A stretch of DNA of 64,000 bases from Plenodomus lindquistii (taxonomy: Eukaryota > Ascomycota > Dothideomycetes > Pleosporales > Leptosphaeriaceae), in assembly GCA_025504975.1 (NCBI GenBank), contig JANUWI010000004.1, forward strand, positions 1,240,001 through 1,304,000, given 5' to 3'. The notes beneath the pieces are model-generated. The model did not search any database. It was given only the letters and a program-made list of their open reading frames with translations, and was not told the origin of the DNA. This document shows positions 34,417 to 46,282 of the stretch, piece by piece. A program made the translations under genes and the position numbers. Positions within the stretch are counted from its first letter, which is position 1. Each line of letters opens with the position of its first letter.

Positions 34417-36277
34417 TCAGGTTGCCAAGAAACTCCAATTCCGAGCGTGAACACGCCGTTCCCAGTCCCAAGATTCTGGATCCCCAGCCTTCATGAGTGA
34501 CCAGATCTCCTCGACAATCTCTTTTGCGTGTGTGATGTTGCCCAAGCCGGTACATGCGATGAGACCGTTAAAAGCTCGGGTGATCTCTACCTGCTGTTCC
34601 TCCTCGAATGCCGCGCATCCTATAAGGAATAGTGGAAGCAAGACGTTGCTCTGGACCCAGCCTTCTGCGGGCAACTCGTTGATGTAACGAATACCAGCGT
34701 CTACAGCGCTCTTGATGAAGGGATGAGAATGAGACCCTTTAGTTGTGCGATAGAGGTATACCCAGGTTGCTTGTCGGTACAACATGGAGATTGTGTAGCG
34801 CGGGGTGTCCGGAGGCTGAGGGCAAACCCAATTGCGCAAACCGGTGTCGATGGCATGCGTGGCGAGCAATGCCTCGTAGTCCATTGTTGGTTCAAGCTTG
34901 TTGTCAATCCGATGGCGGAGTCTTCGGCGTAGATTACTGGTCCTTGATATGAATCCGAAAAGACCGTCGGACACACCGATAAGGCCTGCTGTTTCTGGGT
35001 TGATCTTGAAGGGAAGGTTGAAGTCTTCCATCATCAGAACCTCGGTGTCGTCCAACGATGTGATACCGCTGGCGATGTAGTGGTAGTAAAAGAACTCATC
35101 GAATAAGGATTGGAATTCGGGATTGGCACTCTTCTGCGTCATCGCAATCTGTTTCGCAGCGGTCATATGCATCTTATATTCGCCAGAGGTGTTGCCGTCG
35201 CATATCGAATGCAGTAGGTGAAGTAGTATCTGTGCAACGTTCGAATCTTCGTAGACCATGACACCTCCCTCACCGGCTTTCTGACGCTCCATGTCATGCA
35301 TGAGGAGTTTTAGTGCCTTGCCTCTGTGGAAAACCTGTCTGTCTTCATACTCCTGGGAAGGGCTGACAGAGTACATATGAGAGGCCGAGAGACACAGCAC
35401 GGAGTGCATCAGACCCTCATGCTGGAGGGCCATGGGTAGCAAGATCTTCGTGAACGGATTGGACGATTTATCTCCATGTAGAGTGAGGACTGCGCTGGCT
35501 CGACTAACGAAGTGCTGCAGTAGTTCGCGATCGAGATCGTTCTCGACGCCCTCCATTAGAGGTGGAAGTTCGAACTTGGCATCGATACTGCGTTTTCGGG
35601 CTACATCCTTATGAGCTTGGTTTAGCAGTTGTTCATTGTGCGTCTTACCCTCCGCTGCTCGCTCTTTTCCACTTTTCCAAATTTCGACGGGTTTGTAACC
35701 TTCACAATGGATGTTGTTCTTCTGACATGACATACCTGCCCAATGTTAGTTGGAATCAACGAGACCTGGGGGTATAATTACAAAATGGCTTGGTCTCATC
35801 ACACTTCTTCTTGCGTTTTCGGCAAGTCGTGCATCCTGTCTTCGAACGTGCCTTTGCTTGCTTTGCGAGCGTAGTGGGCGAGCGGGGTGGGTGGATGCGT
35901 GGTCGTCCCCGAGCTCTCCTGATCCGCACAGGTTCAGTGGGCGATATGGGTACATCTTCGGGAGACTGCTCCTCTTTCACATCCGCTAGTTGAACCTCCG
36001 TCTCCTCAAGCTTTGGGATTATCTCTGCGTAACCCGAGTGCAACTCTGATGGTTCTTCTGAAGGAGTCTTCGAGGTACGGAAAATGTTTGCGTCGAAGCT
36101 AGGAGTGGTGAGGGGGGACTCGCTGGTAGACGACATTGAGGGCTGTGGGGAGGAGCTGGTGCTCAGCCGCGCGTTTGCGCCTGGCGGCGGGTGGCCGTAG
36201 GAGAGAGTTGTGATCATTTGTCCCGACGATGAGGAGAGTCCCGTGTCTATTAGCGGGGGCAGCCCTGTACTTGACAT
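34417..36277 (-). CDS. Zn2Cys6 fungal transcription factor with AT-hook
   Basis: Exon 1 is 36277-35782 and exon 2 35735-34417, joined across a 46-base intron (35781-35736, branch CTAAC) that splits the codon of the fourth zinc Cys; 604 aa. The binuclear cluster is C149-x2-C152-x6-C159-x6-C166-x2-C169-x6-C176. Just before it lies an AT-hook core RGRPR (aa 123-127). Residues 1-118 are Ser/Thr/Pro-rich. The C-terminal 400 residues are helical and resemble the fungal-specific transcription factor domain of the ARCA-like group (SASHMYSVSP, EYEDRQVFHRGKALKLL). It should bind DNA in the nucleus. The target is unknown; it sits alone in a gene-poor stretch. The start is the first ATG after an upstream in-frame TTG. 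Confidence 0.93.
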
Positions 36278-39200
36278 CTGCAACTACTTGAGCAAACGAA
36301 GTCGAGATACCAGTATCTTGATAAGATTGTGCTCACGCCTTGCACCAAATTACGGCGACAGCGTAGCTAGGGGCTGTTGTGTTACGACCAGTCAATGCGA
36401 AGTCGATATACACAAGTCGTGGAACGAAGGGACCGGCCTTCCAGCAGCACATCGACCAGAATGTCGTAAAAGGTCCAAGCGGACCGCTTTTGATGCCTTG
36501 AGCGATCGCACGGCAGCTTGCGTGAGTGAGAGCGGGGGGAATGCGTATTTAGCGAGTCGCGGGCGCCGCGGAAGGTCAAATGGGGCTTGGTGGGACCAAC
36601 GGGAAAACCACGTCGTTTCCGAGATGAACGGCTGAGATGAACTCACAAACTCAAAGCTTGACAGGGGCGAGCGAATTCCGTCGTGCTGATGTATTGATCG
36701 CGAAGTGGCCCGCGATATGGGAAAGGACAAGAAGAGGAGGTTTGAGCTGCACGACCGTGCAGAGAACTCGAGGCGCGGCGATGGTGATCTCTTGCTGAGC
36801 GGGGAGCGAAGTGATGACAGGGGCCAGGTTCCTTAAAGTGCGCTGCAGGGCGTGGGCAGAGGACGGCCGCACAACAAGGTCGACTCGAGAGGATATAGTG
36901 AGTTAAAGTAGCGTCTCAGTAACAACGATCAACTCGCCTTCACATCGGCATCGAGGATGACCCTGGAAAGTGAGTGGATGCACCCAACGTACCGGTCCGC
37001 CGTCGACTTAAAGCAGGGAGTAGGCCGAAGCTTGCAGGAGAGCACGGTGCTTACAAGGGACAATGTTGACGACAGCTTTGAGAGGATATTGGCAGCTGTG
37101 AATGACTTCGCAAAGAGTAGCCGAGAGACGAACAAGTTTTTTTTTTTTTTTAGGGAGGATGAACCTCATCACAAACAGACACTTGTTCGCAATGTGTGTA
37201 TTCCAGAGCACACTATGTACACATGTGTGCGTGTCGTGTGGAGCATGAACCGCGTTGTATCAGCGACTTCATATCTGGGTTCGCCTGCCCACCCACTTCT
37301 CAACGCTCTTTGGCTGGACCAACATCAGTGTGGAAGCTGGGTATCCAGGATTAACAGCGGGGAAGGATGCATCCATCGCTGGGGGCTGCGGCTGGCACAG
37401 TGCAACTTTGGGTTAGATAGTGACTGACGGCCAAGGTCGGCTCGTAATGATAGGCCTTCTGACGCTGTTGCTTACTGTCACAACGTGAACGCCATCGACT
37501 TTTACGATTGCGCACACAAACGGTTAGCGAACGCGCGATCCTCTCTTGTGTCGGATATGAGGCGTACCTAGTGGGCAATCAGCCCCACATGAGAACGATG
37601 TGTGCAGCAAGCCGAGCTACACCTCATTCAATGTCATGGTGTACCTATGTGAGCCAGTGACGGCACGACTCCGCAGCCAGCATCAGGCCAAGTCAAAGAC
37701 GTTCTGGATTACCTTGATTGGTCTAATTATTGGCCAGAAGGGCCAGTGTGACTTGATGTCTATCTCACCAGGTTTGTGAGCGTCCCGGCATCAATCCCGG
37801 GGCATGTAGATCATCAAGTCTGCAGGTCGTCCTGGTAGGCCCAACAAGCAACGGCTGGTCAAATTCTGTTCGGATGTTATACCCTCGTTTGCGCCTGTCA
37901 GCAAGAGGCAATAAGACCCATCGGCTCCCGTACCTTGCCACTAGACAGGGCGTGCGCGGAAAAGTGGATATTGGTCAGACCTAAGCGATCGAGTTTCGCT
38001 TGCAACGACTTGAGAAATTGCAATACTCGTGGGATACTGGAGTGCTCACTCCGTGACGACTCTGATGAGGTCAAGATTTCGAGATGAGATAGAATACGAG
38101 CGGGTTCCCAGCAAATTGCTGAAATACCCCGATCTCGGTAGCTACCGAACCCATTTCGAACCCGAGTAGGTTAACGATATGTAGATCCCGTGTTAGCCTG
38201 GTGGACAAAATTACTCGGATACAAGTTTGACTCAGTACTCCAAGCAGCCCGTGAGCTCCGCTTCATCTACGGGAGCGGATCGCAACAATCCCCGAGTTTC
38301 AATAAAATTATTTATGGGATCATTATACGACGCCTAGAAAGAGCCACAGCGTTCTTATCCAGCACGACTTTATTGCTGGAAAGGCCTTCTTCGTAGACAA
38401 GTTGCAAGGTAAGCGACCAGCTGACAAGTCTTGAGCCTGCCTGAATAGTATGACCGCGTGGTGGCTGTGAGAGTAATTCTTGAACTTAGCACGGTGTGAT
38501 GTGGAGTTACATAAGAAGCATGTCCAAGTGTATGGGTTGAGTTGGGACGCACACGGGGCCGTGATCCAGCCTGGGATGCAAGCCCGCCAGTTGACGAATA
38601 TCGTGACGCATAAATCCTGCTATCAACAAGATTTTCTAGTGCTCGAGGGTGATCGAACGGAATTGGTGTCCCAGCTTCAAGAGCATGGTGGACAGTGGTG
38701 GATGGCGTTAGTGAGGTTTTGCTCGACGCGTATCGTAAGGCACGGGCGTCCGCAGACTGAGCGGGTGGATATACGCCACGGAGCGAAGGTGTGACTTGCA
38801 TATCTTAGCGGCACCGTCTACTGCGGGGTTGCTTGGGACATCGACGTCGTATCATTCGCCGACAAATTGGTTGGTGGACCGATAGTGCTGTGACTGCAGT
38901 CTCAGCCTGCGAGTGTTGCATGTTGGGCAGTATTCGAAGGGTTCCTTGCAAACCCACGACCCGCTCCATGTTTCGATTGAATGTTTGCAGCTCACTGCAG
39001 TCTGCAAGGCTAACATGACACTGGTGCAGCTGCTGTCGTGACAGCCCGGGGCGGGCGAGCACATGGTATCACAGCAGGCCGGTCTAGGCCACCACCGGCA
39101 GTGACCAGGTCAAGCCACTGAGAAGGCGATATCTGATACGAACTCTGCATGGCTGTGGCGGGATGCAGGTTTGATCCCAAGGTTGTGCTGTGTATGCACA

Positions 39201-39864
39201 AGGTGCCCCGAGGTCGCGCCGGCTGTGACTCTCACGTGACTATACCACCTCTTCTGGACTTTGAAGGCAAGGTATCGCTTGCGTTACGGAATCTCGAATC
39301 AGCTCAAGTGTATTGGATACACTATGTACCTCCTGGAGTGCGTTAGGCTTATACACCTCGTTGTGCATCTCCACGATTACGCGGACTCTTTATTGCAGTA
39401 CGCATATCAGCGTCGAGCGGTATATTAGGTTTCGGCGCCCCATGAACTCCAGCCGAAAAGGCGACAATACTCCTTGTGAGTGGACCCATTGTCAGCGCTC
39501 CCTGCTCAGCCAGCCTGTGGTAGGATCGCTGGGTAGTAGATAGGTGCGCGGCTGCAGATTGACCGGAAGTTGAAGGAAGGAACCACAGGCCAGGCTACGG
39601 AACTGTAACAAGCAGGCAGATCCAACTAGGTGATTGTCCGGGCGAAATCGACTGTGATGTTACTCTGTGCTAGGCGGAGTGAAGTTGCGGCCACGTGATG
39701 CGCACTATCGTCGCGCCAAGCTCCGGCGCTCGACGCTCGACGCGCAGCAGTAGCTCAACGCCAAACAAAGCGCGTTGGACACCACAGCTCATCGAATCAG
39801 CCCGGAGTTGTCATGCACGCTCACACAGCAGCCCAGAGCGACTAGCCCTAGCTACGACGACAAC
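36278..39864. other. 3.6 kb gene-poor region
   Basis: No gene recognised. A T run of 15 lies at 37137-37151. Several ORFs of 60-150 codons (for example 36957-37427 and 38370-38801) lack family features and show no splice continuation. The last few hundred bases are the CPSF100 5' flank. Confidence 0.6.
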
Positions 39865-42800
39865 ATGTTCAACTTCACACCACTGTTAGGAGCACTGTCC
39901 TCTTCACCTGCGTCGCAATCACTGCTAGAATTCGATGGGGGCATCCAGATTCTCGTAGACGTGGGCTGGGATGAGAGTTTTGATGCTGAGAAACTGAAAG
40001 AAATCGAGAAGTAGGTACCTGGTCAGCTTGCGATATCTCTATGCTATGCAAAGGTCGCGTCTATATGCGACAGACGACAGTGCTGCACTTGCTCATCTGT
40101 CTATGAGCACAATATGTGGATGCTACATAGTCACCGCCGTATATAGAATAAAGGCTGATGTTGCTCCTCCAGACATGTTCCCACCCTCTCACTCATCCTG
40201 CTCACTCATGCGACGACTGCGCATCTCGGAGCCTACGTCCACTGTTGCAAGAACTTCCCATTGTTTACGCGAATACCAGTCTACGCAACAAAACCAGTCA
40301 TCTCCCTCGGTCGAACCCTTCTGCAAGATCTATATGCATCCTCACCGCTAGCATCCTCGATTATACCCACCGAGACTCTCAACGAGTCGGCGTACTCCTT
40401 CTCGTCGGGTCTCAAAGCTGGCGATGATCCCAACATTCTTCTCCAAGCGCCTACGCCAGAGGAGATTGGAGAGTATTTCGCGCGTATCAACCCTCTGCGA
40501 TATTCGCAGCCACACGAGCCTCTCCTGGCACCACATTCGCCTCCACCAAATGGGCTCACCATTACGGCGTACAGCGCCGGGCATACATTGGGAGGGTCAA
40601 TATGGCATATCCAACATGGTATGGAGTCGGTCGTCTATGCTGTGGACTGGAATCAAGCGACAGAACATGTGCTTTCGGGAGCTGCGTGGCTTGGAGGTCC
40701 TGGTGCAGGTGGTTCTGAGGTTTTGAAGCAGTTGCGCCGTCCCACCGCTTTGATCTGCAGTAGTAAAGGCACTGAGCTAATCAAAGTCGCGAGGTCACCG
40801 AGCAAGCGCGACGAAGCTTTGCTTGCGATTATACGCGAGACGGTGGCAAACGGTGGCTCGGTGCTCATACCCTCCGACTCCAGCGCTCGCATACTGGAGC
40901 TGGCATACTTGCTTGAGGAGACGTGGCAGCGCGAGTCTACAAGCTCAGATGCCAATAGCCCATTCAACAGCGCGAAGATATACCTTGCCAGTCGGACGGG
41001 AGGTGCGACGATGCGGTACGCGCGCAGTATGTTGGAGTGGATGGAAGAAGGCATTGTGAAGGAATTCGAAGTGGCGAGTGGCGCCAACAATGGCAAAGAC
41101 GACGGTAAGGGTGCTCGAGTACCCTTTGACTTCAAACACATCACACTACTAGAGCGCAAAACCCGCGTAGCTCGAATGTTAGGCGCCACTGGCCCCCGAG
41201 TCATTCTGGCAAGCGATGCTACACTGGAATGGGGCTTCTCGAAAGATGCCATCAAGTCGTTGGCATCAGATGAGAAAAATCTCGTTATCCTTACTGAAAG
41301 AGCTGGAGAACTGAGTGCACATAAAAAAGGTCTTGGGAGATATCTATGGGACCTATGGAACGAGCGGGTTGTATCGTCAGGCCAGGATGCAACAACTGCA
41401 ACCGTGATAGATGCTTCTGGAGACAATGCACCAATACGCGACGTCAGGGCGGTACCACTAGAGGGCAATGAGCTTTCGCTCTACCAACAGTTCCTCGCCG
41501 GTCAGAGACAGCGACAAACCACCATGGGAGGCGAGTCTGCCGCGATGCTCGAAATGCCTACTGATGTAGTTGATGACCGCTCTTCAACCGAATCAGAGAG
41601 TTCAGACGACTCAGGTGACGGTTACCGAGGGAAAGCTCTCAATGCCACCGTCGCATTGCAACACGCCCGGAACAAGCTGGGTCTCACAGATGCAGAACTA
41701 GGTGTAAAGGTCCTTGTACAGCGCAAGAACGTCTACGATTTCGAAGTGCAAGGGAAGAAAGGGAAAGATAAGATATTCCCATTCCAACGGAAGAAGAAGC
41801 GTGCAGACGACTTTGGCGAACTCATTCGAACAGAAGACTTTGCGCGTGCAGAGGAAGAAGACAACGTCGCTGGTGAAGCCCTTCGCGGCGAAGGATCGAA
41901 GAAAGAAAACACTGTCGGTCAAAAACGCAGATGGGATGATCTCGTCAACGTAGCCGACGGCTCCAAGCCCAGCAGCGCTCAAAAACGACGAAAAGACGGA
42001 GAAGAACGAGGAGACACCGAAGGCGGCGAATCCGACAGCGAGCCAGAAGACGACCCCGACAAAGTGACCGGCCCATCAAAAGTCCTCATCGAGTCTCAGA
42101 CCCTCGAGCTACGATGCCGAATAGCCTACATCGACTTCTCCGGGCTCCACGACCGGCGAACAATCCAGCAACTCCTCCCCCTCATCCGCCCACGCAAGCT
42201 CATCTTTGTCGGCGGCGAAGAAACCGAAACCACCCAGCTCGCCCAACTCATCCGCGACTCGCTCAACGCAAGCAGCGAAGCCACACCATCCATTGACGTC
42301 TTCACGCCCACAATCGGCATCACAATCGACGCCAGCGTGGACACAAATGCCTGGACCGTCAAGCTAAGCCGCACAATGGTCCGCAACCTCCACTGGCAGA
42401 ACATCCGTGGCGTAGACGTCGTAGCCATAACCGGGCGTCTCGCAGCCGCCAACCTCGCCACACCACCTCCCGACGACAATGACACCGATGACACTACCCC
42501 CGCGAAGAAAAAAGCCCGGCTCGACGCCCCCGCCATCCCCGTCTCCTCACAAATCGACAACGACACCACCCCCATTCTCGACGTGGTACCCGCTAACATG
42601 GCCACGGCGGTGCGCGCGGTAGCCCAACCCTTCCATGTTGGCGACTTGAGGCTCGCGGATCTGCGCAAGTTGATGAATGCGGCAGATTTGCAGGCGGAGT
42701 TTCGAGGTGAGGGCGTGTTGGTGGTTAATGGGACGGTTGCGGTGAGGAAGACGGCTACAGGGCAGATTGAGGTTGATGGGGGGGCGTATGGGAATTTGGA

Positions 42801-42882
42801 TGCCAGGAATAATGATGCGGCGACTTTTTATAGGGTTAAGAGGCAGATTTATGAGGGGTTGGCTGTTGTGGCTGGGGGATGA
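39865..42882 (+). CDS. Cleavage and polyadenylation specificity factor 100 kDa subunit (CPSF2/Cft2)
   Basis: Exon 1 is 39865-40010 (MFNFTPLLGAL). A 162-base intron (40011-40172) follows, then exon 2 40173-42882, giving 951 aa. Joining restores EIEKHVPTLSLILLTHAT, a continuous metallo-beta-lactamase fold. The active-site HxHxDH is replaced by HATTAHLG, as in the catalytically dead CPSF100 branch, not the nuclease CPSF73. AYSAGHTLGGSIWHI, the beta-CASP block (SSKG, VLIPSDSSARILEL) and a C-terminal RMMBL-like segment (RCRIAYIDFSG ... PRKLIFVGG) follow. An acidic/Lys-rich insert lies at about aa 520-640. In the nucleus it partners the CPSF73 endonuclease in cleavage at poly(A) sites. The donor GTAGGT is used because the next in-frame codon is a stop. 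Confidence 0.95.
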
Positions 42883-44201
42883 TGGGAGGGTGTGGTGCCG
42901 GTTTTGGGGGAAGGGGGGGGGGGGCGGATATGTCTTCAGATATGCTTTCCGTATGAAAGGACTTGAATGTTTACACAGCAAGAGTTAAAAGAAACAAAGC
43001 CAGTGTCATTATCCCCCCCTATTTTCCGTTCACCCAGTGCAGTCACTTTATGGAATGCCAGTAGTGTACACAAGTAAATGGTAAATGAACCAAGGGGGAA
43101 ACTTGCCCTCCTATCAACCTACACAACGACGACATCCTCCCCTCCCTCCCTCCTGCATACATCCTCACCCCAGCCTTCACCCCACTTTCCAGTCTGCATC
43201 ATCCGCTCACTTATAAGCTTGATATTTCACTCCCACCCCTCCTCCCCCCAATCCGTATAAACAGCAGACTTTCCGCATTGAAACGTGTTCAAATCCGCGT
43301 TTACACGGACGTACGTACGGTTTAAAGAGTAAGGGAGTTAGTCGTAAATTGTAGATATGTATGGTTATGGTTATGTTGATGGGGGAAGGGGGCGCTGTGT
43401 GACAAGATGCAAGATGTAGTGGAGAAGAAGAGTATGGCTTGTTCGTTTGGGAACTCAATGGGGGCGGGAGGGGAGAAGGGGGAATGGTGTGGTGGCACTG
43501 TGTTAGAGGTTCGTTTTACGGATCTGTTTCTATTACGAGAGTGGAGGGTGGAGGGGACGGGACGCGTTGAGAGGGTATGGAGGTTTTGGATAAAAGGGTT
43601 GGAGTGTGGTGGTAAATATGTAAGCTGAGCCTGGACAGACTGCGTTGATTAATTGAGAGTTAGTGTTAGTGTATAGTAGTATGCCATGGACAATGCGAAT
43701 AAGTGTGTTCGACACAGGGAGTTATGTAGCTATGGCTATCTGAAGACCGAAACTCTTGGATAGAATGGTAGGGATTGAGTCTGGCTTTCTACGTTCCAAG
43801 CACCATCTTGATTTTTGTGTGGTCGCTGGCGGCGGCTCAGGGCTATGTAGGACATGTCGCTGTCGAGATTTGCTGGCCTTGGCTTACCTGAAGTTCGAAG
43901 ACAAGGCATAAGTACGGTGAAGACGGGACTTGCCATCTCTAAGCTCAGCGGGCAATGTCTCGATGATTCTGCCCATATAGTGACCGCGCTTTAGTCGACC
44001 GGATGTGGTTGGAGAAAGGCGTCAAATGCCACTGAAGTCTTCGCAGTGAAACAAGGATAATCGTATCGATCTAAGATACGATGACCGTCTTCGATGGAAG
44101 AAACTTGCGAAACCAGCACATTCGAAGCGGTGATGATGCTTGTTTTTACGCCAGCCAATGCGGCAAGCTGTAGTAAGGAGAAGGATGTCAAGTTGCACTC
44201 T
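42883..44201. other. 1.3 kb convergent intergenic region
   Basis: 3' flanks of CPSF100 and PYM. A run of 12 G lies at 42913-42924, and polypyrimidine-rich sequence at about 43135-43255. No gene was recognised. Confidence 0.6.
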
Positions 44202-44792
44202 TCACGTTTCCACTTTCTTCTCTCCTTGTGCATCAAAGCCGAGGGTCTCGAGCTGACGGATAAGCTCGTTGATCTTGATGACCTTTTCAAACTGCTCTGG
44301 CAACAGCTTGTCTCCCTTTTCCTTTTTATCTTTGAGCTCGCGCGCCTGCCTAAGCTTCTTTGTAAGCTTCTTGGCCTCCTTCTCCTTCTCAGCTTCCGGA
44401 TCAGCGGCCTTTGCTGGCTCAGCAGGTTTAACGACCTCTTTGACCTCGCCAGCGGTGTTGTCTTCCTGTCCATCGGCTCCAGTCGCTGCTGCCTTCTTCC
44501 TAGCCTCTCTCCTTTTGGCGTTCTTATTCGCCGCAGGACTGGGCTTGGTGGTGTCTTCCTGGGTCTTCAGTCCCTCTGCGCCTGGAACTCCTGCCTTGCC
44601 TCTTGTGCGAAAGCCTTCGGCGGTCCGGTTCTTGTACACTTCGACATCCTCTGGTGGGCGGTAGCCTGGGCGGACGCGGATCTCTTTGCGTAGTGTACCA
44701 TCGGGACGGACGGAAGCCGGGATATGGCGTTCCCCGGTGGCGGAGGTCGTGATACCGGCCTTGGAGATGCTGGGCGTCTCGACTGAGGGCAT
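44202..44792 (-). CDS. Partner of Y14 and Mago (PYM/WIBG) homologue
   Basis: Single exon of 196 aa from the first ATG (MPSVETPS); an open frame continues upstream without ATG. The diagnostic Mago-Y14-binding motif is at aa 20-52: GERHIPASVRPDGTLRKEI followed by RVRPGYRPPEDVEVY. A Lys/Ala/Glu-rich middle (helical, charged) and a C-terminal conserved helix (LPEQFEKVIKINELIRQL) follow. In the family PYM binds Mago-Y14 and the small ribosomal subunit in the cytoplasm and strips exon junction complexes from mRNA. It is divergently paired with QCR9 over a shared promoter. Confidence 0.92.
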   Translation of the reverse strand: MPSVETPSISKAGITTSATGERHIPASVRPDGTLRKEIRVRPGYRPPEDVEVYKNRTAEGFRTRGKAGVPGAEGLKTQEDTTKPSPAANKNAKRREARKKAAATGADGQEDNTAGEVKEVVKPAEPAKAADPEAEKEKEAKKLTKKLRQARELKDKKEKGDKLLPEQFEKVIKINELIRQLETLGFDAQGEKKVET

Positions 44793-45176
44793 TGTGCCGG
44801 GTGCGCTGGCGTGATGGGTGTGGCAGGGTGCCCGTGGTGTGGCAGCGAGGCAGGCCAATGACAGGGCCAATGGCTATTGGTCACGTGTCGCGGACCGTGG
44901 CCTCCCCTGGTGGTGAGGGTGCAGGTGGTTGTATCGCAAAGGGGGTGGTGTTTGAGAGAAGCTGTCGTGGTGGGGTTGGTGGGACGAGGTCGAGTTGGAG
45001 GCTGTCAAAGCGGAAGGCGCGACTGGCCAATCAACAGGGCCATATTCCCCGTGACCCGGGCCGCCCAGCTCGCATTCTGTCGACGAACCTCAACCTCCGA
45101 CATTCCCACGACAGCAGCACCAGATCGCCCCCTCCGCCACCCACAGTAGTCTCTACGCCGTCTCACCGCCTTCACA
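44793..45176. promoter_or_regulatory. Shared divergent promoter of PYM and QCR9
   Basis: 384 bases separate the two start codons. CCAAT boxes lie at 44855-44859, 44867-44871, 45027-45031 (+) and, reversed, at 44876-44880. A palindromic E-box CACGTG lies at 44882-44887, beside the clustered CCAATs. CCAAT sites bound by the HAP complex are a known feature of respiratory-chain genes in fungi, which fits QCR9. Function is inferred only from the motifs. Confidence 0.6.
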
Positions 45177-45603
45177 ATGTCTGGCGTAAGTCGACTGAAG
45201 TCATCAGGGAATATATGAAGTGCTAACAGCGTCCCCTAGTTCCTCGGCAACGTCTACAAGCAAGTCCTCCTATGTGCAGACCCTTCGATCGAACGCGACT
45301 AACCATTGACTGCAGCGCGGTCCTCCGCAGCAACACCACCATGTTGTTCACCGTTTTCGGCGCCGCCTTTGGCATGCAACTGTACGTTTACAGCGACGAG
45401 GAAACGGTTATGCGGAGACTGGGAATGCTGATCTGGAACACTAGGGCATTCGATACTGGCTCGGACAAGGTCTGGGATGCCATGAACCGCGGCGTATGTT
45501 TGTCCAAGAGAATGTATGTGAGACTATCAGCTGACACGAGTGACAGCGCCAATGGAAGGACATCAAGCAGCGATACATGGAGCAGGCCGAGGATGACGAG
45601 TAG
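45177..45603 (+). CDS. QCR9: Ubiquinol-cytochrome c reductase (complex III) subunit 9
   Basis: Five coding exons: 45177-45185, 45240-45259, 45316-45381, 45445-45493 and 45547-45603, giving 66 aa, the length of yeast Qcr9. Intron 2 (45260-45315) is a GC-AG intron with donor GCAAGT and branch CTAAC. Intron 3 (45382-45444, GTACGT...CTAG) is 63 bases with no stop in frame, so an ORF reads through it. Removing it restores FGMQL-AFDTGSDKVWD, matching the family, where one membrane helix is followed by a WD..NRGRQWKDIK tail. The protein is a single-span subunit of the inner mitochondrial membrane cytochrome bc1 complex. Without removal of intron 3 the protein would carry 21 extra residues. Confidence 0.9.
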
Positions 45604-46282
45604 GAGTGCACCGGCACTGAGTTTTGAGCGCGATATAGACAAACGACTGGCACGGTTTCGAGGGACACACAAACTGTACATTGCCGTGTATTCTACGGGA
45701 TGCGAAATACCATTCACAGCGAATTGCTGACTTTCTACTTGGTTTCCTGGTTGTCGACTAGCCCGTGAAAGCGACTGTTCTGTGCACTGACTACGCGTGA
45801 TGCAACATGCCAGCTGCTGACAATGATTAACAACCGTTTCTCTGAGATGCTGCAGTTGAGGACGGAGGACAGAAGTAGTGCTCAATGGTGTAAATCGTAT
45901 AATATGATCTGAACCACCAAGAAGCATTCACATTAAATGCCTGATTGCGCAGTCGTGTTACTCAAATACACCAAAACTGGTGACAGGGGTGTGGAGAGTG
46001 GGTCAGTCATGGGTGAGGTGAAGTTGGAGGGGGAGCGGGAGTGCTTGCCTGTGAGATGACATAGTGCGTGCTTTGTCCTGCATATCACCATTCACCACCA
46101 ACAAACGTCCAGCCCAACTTTTTTTGCAACCACAACCTTTGACCACCAAGTGCCGTGGCTGGTCCACTCACCAAGCAGACGCAATACACCACAAGCGATT
46201 CGCATGTCGTAGCCACTTGCCTGCGACTCCAACAACCCCGCCACACCCGCCACGGCTGCAGCGAGCAGGACGCGACACCACA
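45604..46282. other. Intergenic region between QCR9 and UBR1
   Basis: 679 bases containing the QCR9 3' flank and the UBR1 promoter/5' UTR. The UBR1 frame is open back to 46064 without an ATG. No other gene was seen. Confidence 0.6.

Noticed and set aside
38370..38801. 143-codon minus-strand ORF in the gene-poor region
   Set aside because: Composition is unlike that of its genic neighbours, with no recognisable motif or promoter.
44094..44693. 199-codon + strand ORF, Leu-rich
   Set aside because: Antisense to the PYM gene, whose motif match is diagnostic.
45382..45444. Extra 21 codons in QCR9
   Set aside because: Open frame but flanked by GTACGT and CTAG; removing it gives the conserved sequence and usual length, so it is treated as an intron.
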